From NCBI GenBank assembly GCA_016490735.1, contig JAEMWC010001616.1, forward strand, positions 58,456 through 122,455: 64,000 bases of DNA, in the 5' to 3' direction. Under the pieces are notes generated by a model. It did no database searches and was not told where the DNA came from. It saw only the letters and a program-made list of their open reading frames with translations. A program made the position numbers and the translations under genes. Source of the DNA: Pachyseris speciosa (lineage: Eukaryota; Cnidaria; Anthozoa; Scleractinia; Pachyseridae). This document shows, piece after piece, positions 1 through 10,640 of the stretch (the first letter of the stretch is position 1; each line of letters opens with the position of its first letter).

Positions 1-3000
1 TTTGTTTTAGCGGACGCAAGCAGAGGAAGAGCGCTTTCCGAAATTGTTCAAAAGCGTTTATTTGGCTCCATTTCCTCCGACACTGGAACCAGGTATCTTA
101 ATGAAGAACTCATTACGGAGTCCTTTGAAAATCTCCGTGAAGTTAGCCGGAAGCTGTCCACTACCGTCGTCTTGTACTCTGTGGTGAAGGAATTTGATCA
201 AAGTGGAGGAACCTTGTCCTGGGTGTATACTTGGGTTTTGCAGCCTAAGGGAGAGTTACATTTCAGCAAAACCCGCCTGCAAGATGGTATCGACACAAAG
301 GTTGAGTTGAATGACGATTTTTTGGTGTCGCTAAGAAGCTCGTTTGGTCTGCGATCCCAATCAGATGCCGTGAGTGAAATTCTCAGATGTGAAAAGCTCT
401 CAGGTGGGCCAAAAGAAAGAAAAGCGCAACCACCACCCCAAAATAATGACGTTTTAGAATCACTGAACGGATTTAAAGAGATGGTTTCAGGGGATTGGAA
501 ATCTGACAGTGTCAACTTAAGTGTTATTGATCACTCTCTGTGGGATGTGCCAGCCAAAACTAAGGGAAAAGGGATCCTTTTAACAGCAAGCTTCGAAATT
601 GACTTCGATGGTAACGAGGACGTCAACAAAAGTTCCAATGGTGAACCAGAAGAACTCAAAAACGTCAGTACAACTTCTCCCATCGAGCACAAAGGTTCTA
701 ATTCCTCAATAGCAAAGCACGTCGCCCAGACTGAAAATAGTACAGTTGCAGCACTAGAGTCTTACGGCACTGGGGCAGTAATTTCTAAAGCTGAAGCTGG
801 TTCAGCGATTGAAGAATCACTGCCTGGATCTCTTCCAATGAAACGTCGGCAAGAAACTGATTTCGCAAAATGCGAGCCTGAAGACATATCCTTTTTACAA
901 CGAATCAACGATCCAACAGGCGACCATCAAAACTGTCAATTTGGCGGATCACTCACAGGAAGACCAAGCACAAACTTAAGCGGAGCTAGTTATGTCTCCT
1001 CGAAGAATAAAGGGCAATTAACTGAAATGGGACCTCATACGTGTTCCAAGAAAACGAAAAATGCGACTGAATCTTCCTGCGGCAAGTCCATGAAACCTAG
1101 TGAAAAAATGGAACAAGACCAAAGTTTGGTGATCGATTCAAGTAATTCACTGCTGCAAACCACAACCTTTACAGTCAGCTCTCCGATCAATAATCCAGAA
1201 GAACTCGGCGCCGTTGTTACAGCTCTGGAAAAGGTTTCTTTTCAATCTCCAGAACTCATTCAGTGCCAGGAAACTTCTTCCAAGACGGAAGAATCGGCAA
1301 GTAATCACAAGACATCTATCACACCAATATACACTGATGTTAAGACTGCTGTATTGGATTGTACGATACCAGATAGCGCCTTAACAGTAAGTACTGCTGC
1401 TTTCACTGTTTCCGTGCAAAGTACCAATCATTGCAAAATGGCGGAGGGTATGCAAGACCGTTTGACATCAAATGATGGCGCTGTCAATGATCACTGCACT
1501 GGACTGATAAATGCCGATATTGACCTTTCAAGTGTAGATTCAGGGGAATCGCTGAATAGTGACATTTCCAGTAATCCCATGCAAAGTGGCAATCACACCT
1601 TCAAAAATGTAGATGAAGAAAATGCTTTGTCAACAAACGATAATCCTGTGGGCAGCATTACTGGTGGGACAAATGCCTCCAGCATAGATCCGAATGAAGC
1701 AGAAACCCTTGAGGCTTTCTCGATACCACTTTCAAATGCAAATCACACAGAACGCAAGGAAGATACAGAGGATCCACTGTTATCAGATAATAACGTTTGT
1801 GAGGATTCTTCTCTTGGTCCGGCGATCAGTGATACCGTAACAGGTGATTCAGCGTCAGAATTAACAGAGAATGAAAACGCTGAAGTTTCCTCGCCCACAG
1901 ATATCGAAGAGGGAGAAAACACATTGGCATCAGATTATGACTTGCCAGAGAGCACAGCTGATGATCCTACAAATGCTGAGTCATCTGAATCCAGCGACCT
2001 TCATGATGACCCGGAGTTGGCCCCTTGGCAGCCCATGCTTAACCAAGTGCACAAGATCCTTATAGAACCTATTGTGGATTTCCTTCCCAAAAATAACGAA
2101 AATCCACGAGTTACATTTATTCCTCAGGATTTCTTGCTAAAAGTTCCGTTTGCTGCCCTCCTGGGAGAAACAGGACGCCGCTATGTTATCGAGGATTTTG
2201 TTATCTCGACTAGCCCCGCAATCCATTTCCTTGACCTAGCTTGTGCCACACGTGAGAGGACGGAACGAGAAAGGAACTCAGAATTTAGTCTTCTTGCCGT
2301 CGGAAATCCCAAAATGCCTTTCAGTGAGCTTCCACAGCTTCCCTCCGCCCAACGCGAGGTGCACGTGATCAGTGAGATCGTCAACTCGGTAGATTCTGAG
2401 GTTTTTGTTGGAACCCGTGCCAACAAGAAAGACGTGGTAGCGGCAATGTCTAAGCATAAAATTCTGCACTTTGCTACTCACGCTGTCATTGATGAATCGG
2501 ACTCGCACGGCGATTATAGCATGAAGGGACTCATTGTTCTGGCCAAGTCTGGGGACGGGTCCACTTGTAATGGCCTTCTTACAGCCGAGGAAGTGAGGGG
2601 CATGCATCTGAACGCTGAACTTGTGGTGCTAAGCTGCTGTGACACTGGACTGGGAAAAGTGACGGGAGATGGGGTATTAGGTGAGCTTCTGGTTCCAGAC
2701 ACTGTGTCCGTGACCACTTATTTCTTGAATGAGAGCTTTCAAAAGAATATAGGTGCATGAGATGTTTTCTAAAGATATCAGGTATTTTTAGATTACGACT
2801 TCACATTTTTAACTTAATAGTACTTTGAACTGGGTCGTGACTTTTATCTATATAGTAACAGACTTTACCTTAGTCCTACCTAAGTCGTGCACGGACATCC
2901 CAACCCCGTCACGGCACAAGGAACGCACCGATAGTCATTCCCCTTGCCATACGAAACCCTCTTACAGACTCCAACCCATCCGGCTCCGTTGTAAATTTAG

Positions 3001-3277
3001 TGTGTAGCTGTTAAGTTTCACACCGCAAATTTTGCGTCCCGTTACAGGTTTGTCACGCGCGTTTCTGGCCGCTGGAGCAGCTTGCGTGATCGTCACGCTT
3101 TGGAAAATTGACGACCGCTCCGCCTCTGAACTCATGACCTCATTTTACCACGAATACAAGACTTCCCGTGATGCTGCTGTATCACTGCAGAGAGCCATGA
3201 GAACCCTTCAGGCCAAAGAAGAGACAAGAAGCCCTCAGCATTGGGCAGCGTTCTCTATTGTTGGTTCTACGGGATAA
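1..3277 (+). CDS. CHAT-domain protein (TPR-CHAT type), 3' part
   Basis: The reading frame is already open at base 1, so the gene starts upstream, where TPR repeats would be expected. Exon 1..2680 and exon 3048..3277 join in phase 1 across a GT-AG intron of 367 bp; the join restores GDGVLG-LSRAFLAAGA, the usual end of CHAT domains. The first ~110 codons (LADASRGRALSEIVQ, LSWVYTWVLQPKG) match the segment that precedes CHAT in cnidarian TPR-CHAT proteins. The CHAT domain runs from about base 2020 to the stop. The caspase/separase-clan dyad is visible: His in HFATHA (codon 2479-2481) and Cys in LSCCDTG (second Cys, codon 2638-2640). CHAT proteins are predicted cysteine peptidases; a role in regulated proteolysis or death signalling is inference. 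Odd: about 500 residues of Ser/Thr/Asp/Glu/Asn-rich low-complexity sequence (about 420-1990) separate the two conserved parts. Confidence 0.88.
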
Positions 3278-4157
3278 AAGTAAAACGTCAGTGGGACTTT
3301 GGTGGACAAACACTCATATGGCTGCATCCAGTGATGCGTACATTGCTGTTAAGGTTCATATGGTTGAGAGCTTCAATGGTGATCTTGACTCGGTAACAAG
3401 TTGAACTTTCAAGCTTTTATAAGACACCTGACAGACATATTGCAATTAATAGTATTTTAGCAATTGAACCTCTAGACTGCTAGCATACCCCTTCTGAATA
3501 GTCGCTTGTGCGCGCGAAAAATAAGTAACGTGACGCAAACGAGCGCTGGGGTGGCTCTTCCTGTCTCTACTCGCTGTCTGTTTTTTTTTATTTGCTTCAG
3601 TGTCGCATGACTTGTGCTTTCGATTATCTAGAAAGGGCCTTCAAGCAGTCCATTGAACTTCCATGCTTTTAAGCTTGCCAATGGAGGAGGCTCTCGTGCA
3701 CTCATCTACGCGATCCTGAAAAATTCAGACCTCTAAATGAACGGAATTCAAGCCCGTGAATGACCTCTGTAATACCCATGCCAAGCCCCGCTCTTTCATC
3801 GCAGGTCGAATACATCAGATTTCCTTTTTTCTCTCGTGTTCATCCCTTGAGCTTGCTTTTTTAAAATTAATTTCCGCCTTTTTAGCCAAGGGTATCACAG
3901 AGGTCAAGGGCTCAAATTCTGAACATATAGGCCTCAATTGAGGGTCTCAATGAGGCCGGGGCTGGCCGGCGCTTAAATTTTACTTCCCTGCTAGCAGAGG
4001 CCTGTTTTCTTTGTATTCAACGTGAGGCCTCAGCTAGCAGGGAAAAATCTTACCGATTTTGACGGTTGACGGTTATCAAGAAGAATTTTCGCCATTGAGT
4101 TAAAGTTAAAGTTAATATTCAGTGTTTTTTTTTTTTTTTTTTTTTTTTTGATATTTA
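3278..4157. other. Intergenic, no gene seen
   Basis: I see no coding exon downstream of the CHAT gene and no clear polyadenylation signal close to its stop. The stretch ends in a run of about 26 T at 4124-4149. Confidence 0.5.
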
Positions 4158-4461
4158 ACAATTATTCACCGAAGTGGAGGTGAATAGTGGTGGATATTTA
4201 CCAAGCCGCGAAGCGGCGAGGTAAATATACACAACTTTCACCGACACTGAGGTGAATAATTGTTTTAGTATATACCACACAAGCTGAATAATTAGCGGAT
4301 CAAAACATTACTTTATGTGTGACAATATACCGACAAGCGGTAGGAAATTGTAAAATCTCGCGCGCCGGCTGCTCGGAGGTGAATAGTACTTGCTAATCAC
4401 CTCCGAGTTAACCAATCAGAGCGCGCGAAAAAGCATCATTCACTTGTGTGGTATATACTAA
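4158..4461. repeat. Two adjacent foldback (MITE-like) elements
   Basis: 4158-4264 is a near-palindrome of about 107 bp: AACAATTATTCACC at the left end is answered by GGTGAATAATTGTT at the right end. It abuts a second unit, 4265-4461, with 19-bp terminal inverted repeats TTAGTATATACCACACAAG / CTTGTGTGGTATATACTAA. No ORF. Both look like non-autonomous DNA elements; the superfamily is not determined. Confidence 0.7.
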
Positions 4462-4692
4462 CAACTGTTATGTCCTAAAGGTTGTTTCGACTCAAGTGAA
4501 ATTTCAGGGATTGGCGTGATCAGAAAAACGTTATGAATGCTGAATGAATCATTAGTATTTTGGAACCGTAAGTACGTCCAGACGAAGTCATTTTCACGTC
4601 AGTTTAGACGCAAATTAAGTCAAAAATACCGCAAAGTAAATATAACTGGGAACATGGAAACTGGTTCACCAGTTTTCCAAAAACGATTCTTA

Positions 4693-5032
4693 GGCTATGT
4701 CTACACTATGCCGGAGAGCATTTTATGCCGTTGTCAAAAATACTCCGGCCTGGTGTGAACGGCAGTGGCCCAAAACCGCCGCCATCTTTCCACTAGAATG
4801 ATTGCTCCTCGTTGTTGATTTCCGCTTCGGTTCGATTCTTTGTTCACACTACTCCATAGAGTGTCACGAAAACCTATCCGATATGTGATGATTCACTTTC
4901 AAGACCGCAGCGGCCCAGCATCGCTCCGACGCAAAAACCGTGCCGAAATCATCGTTTTGAATGTGAACAAAAGCCCTATCCGATATGGTTTTCGTGCCGG
5001 CACGAGCTATCCGGTATAGTGTAGACATAGGC
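4693..5032. mobile_element. Harbinger-like MITE, TTA target duplication
   Basis: Terminal inverted repeats of about 23 bp (CTATGTCTACACTAT core at both ends) bound a 340-bp non-coding unit. It is flanked on both sides by TTA (4690-4692 and 5033-5035), the TWA target duplication typical of PIF/Harbinger elements. Small ORFs inside are by-products. Confidence 0.7.
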
Positions 5033-5035
5033 TTA

Positions 5036-6690
5036 AAGAGCCAGAAGTCCGAGATGAGCATCTGAAATAGTGAGATTTGAAAGACCTTGAAAATGTTTCA
5101 CCCTCTCAATTCTCAATTCATTTGTTTGTTTATAGGAGGGGTCAACAGGTTTGGTAACGGAAGACAAAATCAGCGGGTAACGTTCATTAAGGTTACAAGG
5201 CGTGCATATTCGCCAATTGAAGTGAAACTTGCAGGTGAATTGAAAAGAACATACAATAACTAATCAGGCAGGCAAGTTTACGTTCTGACAAGGCGTTGTT
5301 ATCGCCAATTTCGCCTTTTGGTCGCCTGGGAACCCGTCGACTGAAAGTTAAGGAAATCGTACACTTTCTTCCGGTTGCAATTGAAAGTCAAAATCACACG
5401 AGTGCACCATAAACTGAATCACTTTAGTTAAAGCCCGGTAGATCAGAAGCATTTGCTGTCAAAAGACCGGACTCAACTTTATTGTCGATATATTTACTGT
5501 ATCTTTTAGTTCTTTAATCTTCTAAGATGTTGCTAAACAAACTACTACTTTGTTACTTCATGAACAGTTCTAACTTAGACTCTTACAATATAACGAAGGT
5601 GAGATACAAAGTTTTCAATCGTGACTGCCTGATTTCTATCGGTACAAATACTAATCAAACACAAAGCAAACTGATTATTAAAAACATGCAGGGAATTTTA
5701 TCTGTGGAATCCATACTTGTTTTTTTTTTTTTTTCTTGTTTTGCTTAATTTGCTTTTAATGTTTCTGTTTGGTTTTCTTTGCTTTTTTACTGCTGGCAAT
5801 CGTCAGAACAGTGAGCATGCATATTCCAGGACTTGTCTCCAATCATTACTTATGTTAACTTAACCCAAACTTGAAGTTAACCAGTTCTTGGTAGCTTGAT
5901 GACAAATCAAACAGAGCCATTAAATAAATGCAACTCGAGCCCAATACTACTACAGAATTTTATACTAGATGTTTTACAGTGGCCTCACCAAGAGGACTTG
6001 GCTTGGGCACGAACAGTATATTACATGGCGTAAGGTTTCTTAAGAGGAGGGACAAAGCTTTAATTAATTTCGCCATAGCAGCAAACGTTCAAGAGGAGTA
6101 ATATCAGTACGCTCATTCATCGGGACAGTTGAGAAGAGAACGAAAAAGTGATTCTTCCGTTTTTCTGACTGGCGTAAAAGGTAATAAGTATTTCTCTTTG
6201 ATTTTGTTGCTTCCAGTCTCTGAAGAGTGCTGTTATCCAAAGTTGCAAAGCAATGTTAAGCTTTCCTCGGTCTTTCTGTTAAACAACTCTACGGCAACCT
6301 GGGGATTCATAATATTCGTGACACATTTGAGAAACTATTGGACCTTTCATTGACGAATTCAATTTAATGCACTGTAAATGAAAGTCATTCACTTTCACGC
6401 AGCACTACCCATTATACTGGACAAGGTGGCTTAAAACTCGAAGTTGCGCGTGAAATCTGGAAGCGTGGCCATTCAAATGAACGCTCGCTAGCAAAAAGAT
6501 GCCCGGTGTTCCCTGGTTGGTGTTTAACCAAGGGTACTTCTAGTCAAGTTGTTTTAAATTTGGTCTATCTGCGGCATAAATGGGTGACCTGTGCAACTCC
6601 ACCCCATTCCCTTGGGAAGACCACTTTATCAGTAACCTTTAACAAAGCAGTTAATGAACACAAGACAAACAGTTAACCAATCGGATTACA
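5036..6690. other. Intergenic, no gene seen
   Basis: AT-rich DNA with short T runs (for example 5719-5732). None of the short open frames has recognisable content. It lies beyond the 3' end of the TGF-beta-like gene. Confidence 0.5.
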
Positions 6691-9122
6691 CTAACGGCAC
6701 CCACAGTTTTTGGCTGAGAACTCCAACCACTCCTTCTGCACTACATGGCCCGTTTCTGGATCAGAGACAATGACCGTTAGAGAATCTAGCTCAGTGGGGA
6801 CGCAAAGTGGCTTCTTGGGTGGTCTAGCACTATATTTTTGCCACCACAAGGCCCAGATGATGGCATGTGTGGTAGGCGTCAAGTGATCTGGGATGGGGAA
6901 ATGGCAGTAGCCATCACAGTAGTTGAGAAAACCTATTTTTGGCATGATAACATTACTGTAGAAGTCGCTCATTTTGATGGCAAATGACACCTGGTAACAT
7001 ATCATGCTTGGATTCCTTGGAGATCTGCCATCTTCTTGCCGGGGAATTGTGTGACTCTGGATGATGATGCCACTGTTATGGCTTGACTCGGTGGTATTGT
7101 CTGGCATGTGATGCAATGCAAGCTGATTGACTGTTACTAACTTCCAGATGTCATCCCTGCTGGGTGGGTACTTTGATTGTGTGTATAACACCAGAAATGG
7201 TCCATGCTCATGGCCATGTTTAAGGCACCTCCCAATATCCAACATATAAGCAGCGGTGCTACTGTTCTTTTGCGCACGTTCCACTCGCAACTTAAAAACA
7301 ATAACAAAATAGTACCCTCAATCACATAACGCAAGGGCTTGAAATCTTCAGACGGGTGCAGATAACAAAAAGATTGGTGCAGAACTGATTAGGCGCTATA
7401 CGAATATTATTGTTTATGATTGTTATTGTTATTGATATTATTATGATGAGCACCTCATTAACTTCTGTACAAAACTCGTACCGAGTCTTCGATCTCCTTG
7501 CCCAGCATTCGCGAAACAAGCGACGCTGGAAAGTTCTGATTCGTTAGTTCGAAAATATCGGACTTCCGATTGAATTGCGCATACTTAAAGTTCAACTTCG
7601 AGTTCGACTTCGACTCACTTCCGGCCATTAGTATTGTTTGGAAAAAGCAATGAAAATCGTAAACCTAATCGATCTTTTGAGAGTTGATCGTGCACAGTAA
7701 AGGACGAAGACCCGAGGTTCGAGATTGCACACTGAAAGGTATGTAAACAACGAAATATCTTACAAACTATTAAAATTAGTCATAAACATTCTTACAGAAG
7801 AAATATTTACCACACCCCTTCTACCTCCCTCCCTCTTCTGCCTCTTTTCTTCGATCGTTTCTTGTTTATTCAGGTGCTGTATTTTGTAAAACTAGTTACC
7901 TGTAATATGTAACTCTCCTCTGAAAAATTTCTCCATGCTTTAAGTGCTCGAGTCACATTTAACCCAAACTCCACGTTGGCTCTCCGCGGCAAAGCACGGG
8001 AATCCAAGCATCCGTCTCCATTTGCCATAATAAGGGTCTCACCAGCTGAAACACTAACATTAACTTTGCGGCTCACTCGCGAACTCTTAGACGTCAAAAC
8101 CAGCTCTGCTTCTACCACGAATTCATCTTTGAAAACGTTTCCCAAACGAAACTGCATACGTACTTTAGAGTGCTCCCATAAGATGCCTGTGGAAAGAACG
8201 CCCAAGTTAACATACATTTCCACTTCGGATGCAACGTACGGAAAAGATTATCATCATCAATGGAACAAAGCTCAAAAAATATCCCAGGCACTAGCACAAC
8301 AAACTTTTCAAGATGGCAGTCAAGTCAAATTTCCCATCCTGGGGACCACTGTGGAAGTCTAATTCCCGTGGGTTGCCTCCCCCCCTCCCCCCCCCCATAC
8401 CCCCACCTCACATCCTGGGGCAAACCATTGACAGGTGCATAATCCTAAAAAATGGGTTAGGACCAGCAAATTGACTAAAGTTTGTTTCTATGCTCGTCCG
8501 ATGCTAACCGAGCTTGTTGTAGTCAAGAGTAATTATAAATGATGGGTAGAAGTAGTAAACGACCTGAGCGTGTTGAAAAAAAACATCAGCATCATAATGT
8601 AATATGAGCTAGTGATTTCGCCTACAGCGCAAGTGAAATTTACAAGTTCTGATTTTAAAAGAATAAGCACTCAAAAATACGCACTCTTGATTACTGATAG
8701 GATATACACTCTTTATTACTCTTAATTGACAACACTCAATGTACGCGTTACTCAGCACTCACACAACTTCAGGACAGAAGGGAGGAGTTTAAAGAACTGT
8801 ATTTGTAAATACAAATTAAGTTATGATCCGTAGAAATAATAATAGTTTATCTCTAGGAATATGCGCAACGAAACTTACCGTTCTTTTCCGGCTCAAAACC
8901 GCGAATTGAATTGGCGAGAATCTTCCGGTTTCCCAAGGTAACTGTAAAACTACCGTTCCCGTTGCCGCGAGCTTTACCGTAGTACATTTGTCTCATATAA
9001 GAGTGAAGCGTAAGCCGATGATTGGGATCTGAAACTCGCATTCTATTCCTTGGTCCACGGCTGTGTGTTGCTGTAGTCACGGAAAACACGCAAAAGAAGA
9101 AAATAATCAACATATTCGTCAT
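6691..9122 (-). CDS. TGF-beta superfamily ligand (BMP/GDF-like), three exons
   Basis: Minus-strand exons 9122..8879, 8222..7900 and 7290..6691 join in phases 1 and 0 through GT-AG introns and give a 388-residue pre-pro-protein. The start chosen is the Met before the hydrophobic signal peptide (MLIIFFFCVFSV); an in-frame Met lies 14 codons upstream. Exons 1 and 2 are the propeptide. Exon 3 holds an RSPR furin-type site and the C-terminal cystine-knot domain with NYCDGYCHFPIPDH, the LCVPTEL turn and terminal CGCR. The mature part keeps the six knot cysteines but has Leu where most relatives have the first Cys of the CC pair, the one that links the two chains. A secreted signalling ligand is expected. 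Orthology is unclear; the domain is divergent (few of the usual Trp residues). Confidence 0.88.
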
Positions 9123-9544
9123 GCTTAAAACTCCATAGCCTGGCATATCAGGTATGGAGATCACTGCGCGGACTGTGGGCGGGAGGGAACTGTCAAAGTA
9201 AATTAATTAACTACCGCGCCAATAGAAACAAACAAAATTATCGAGTCTTAACGTTCGTCAAAACTTTCCTAAAACTTCTCCCTTTTTTATTACAGTAGGA
9301 TTAAGAAAAAATATCGCTTATGGCTTTCAAAAATACTAAAACAAACAGTGCGCGGCGGCTATTATTTTTCCGTGTTATGCATGCTTCTATTTATTGAGCT
9401 CTTTAATTAAATTAACTTTATCATGCAATTTATTCCAGGAAAACGCCTCGACCATATGTTCCCATTTTGATGGCTTTAAAATTCTGAAAATCAATTCATT
9501 TTCAAGCACATGCAATTCCAAGTTCGCGTGTGACGTTTAATTAA
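9123..9544. other. 5' flank of the TGF-beta-like gene
   Basis: Non-coding stretch immediately upstream of the chosen start codon; it should contain the promoter and 5' UTR. I could not point to a convincing TATA box or initiator. Confidence 0.35.
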
Positions 9545-9772
9545 ACCTGTTTTTCACTAGCGACGCAAGCACAAGGGCAAGCACAAAGGCGCTTATTTCA
9601 CCGTGAAAACGGGCTTATTAAACGCAAGCATAAACGCAAGCACAAGCGCAAGGATCAAAACTTTTCTTTTCCTTGAGCTTGCTCTTATGGTTGTGTAGAG
9701 TGTAAACGACGTTCGTTTTCACTTAGCATAAGCCACTTATGCTTGTGCTGGCGTCGCTAGTGAAAACCAGGC
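9545..9772. mobile_element. MITE with CCTG(G/T)TTTTCACTAGCGACGC ends
   Basis: Left end CCTGTTTTTCACTAGCGACG and right end CGTCGCTAGTGAAAACCAGG are inverted repeats of about 28 bp. TAA at 9542-9544 and 9773-9775 fits a TWA-type duplication. The interior has short GCAAGCACAAG repeats. The CCTGGTTTTCAC terminus is shared with the element at 21883-22159, so the two may belong to one superfamily. Confidence 0.65.
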
Positions 9773-10059
9773 TAAGAACAGAGGCGTAGCCAGGATTTTT
9801 CGACAGGTACAGACAATTTTCCAAATCTCCACCCTCCCCCCCCCCCCGCCAAGTCTCCAATCACCTTGAAATGTCATCATTAACTTTTCTTTTACCACCA
9901 GCATGGCGATCAGGGTGAGGTTCATGTTGTAAGCGTAAGCGTTCTTACTTGATATGCCGGAAATACTACCTAAGTCCCGGGGTAGGGGGTGGGGGAGGAA
10001 AGGAGAGAAGGAGAGCTTGTACTCGTGTCTCATAAATTTGAATTTCTGCGTCCAAAAAG

Positions 10060-10640
10060 TGGGCGCAAAATGCTGATTGGCTGATTTGATCGGGTGATGA
10101 CGCGATCTTTCATCGGGCGTGGACTGCTTGGACTGTGTGGTTTGAGTTTGTTTGGTTTTTGTCCGGAAAGGGCGAGACATTTGTATTCGCGAAGCTTGCA
10201 CAAATTTCTCCAAACATCTGAACTGTCCGTCAGATTTGAAACCAGAACAGCGTCTAGCAGTCGATAACTTAATTACTTCAAAGCAAAGATGTTCTCGCTG
10301 TCTTGTGTACATGATTTGGTAAAAGTACCAGTGCGCGTCGCTGCGATCTAAAATAATCGGTCGTTGACAGTTCTGGTTGTTTTCCCACTTCAAAAAATTA
10401 TCGACGACCAAGTCGCTGAAGCCCGAAGTATGGGGATGTCTGTTGCGACCTTTTCTTGGCGATCTTTCTTTTGACCGGGGCTTCTATCTGGCGTAGTTAC
10501 CGAGGTTGGCAAAGTTCGCTTCATCCTTGGTCCGACATCCGAGACTTCAACTTCATTCTCCGGCTCAGCAAACGTTGGGTTTACCACGTTCAATGTGGCC
10601 GCAATAAAGCCGAAACCTTCGCTGGTTTTTCGTATTTTTG
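10060..10640 (-). other. Possible orphan coding segment
   Basis: On the minus strand a frame open from about 10640 to 10420 (Pro/Glu/Lys-rich, FAEPENEVEVSDVGPRMKR) can be continued by a second open frame from about 10418 (VVDNFLKWENNQNCQRP) if a splice or one-base shift occurs at an AG near 10419. The composition looks protein-like (aromatic, Cys and charged residues spread evenly), but I recognise no family and see no clean donor. It may be part of a gene, a decayed gene or chance. Confidence 0.2.

Noticed and set aside
9737..10411. 224-codon minus ORF taken as a whole gene
   Set aside because: Its distal half crosses a G/C run and a MITE end; only the proximal part looks protein-like, so it is listed as a low-confidence segment.
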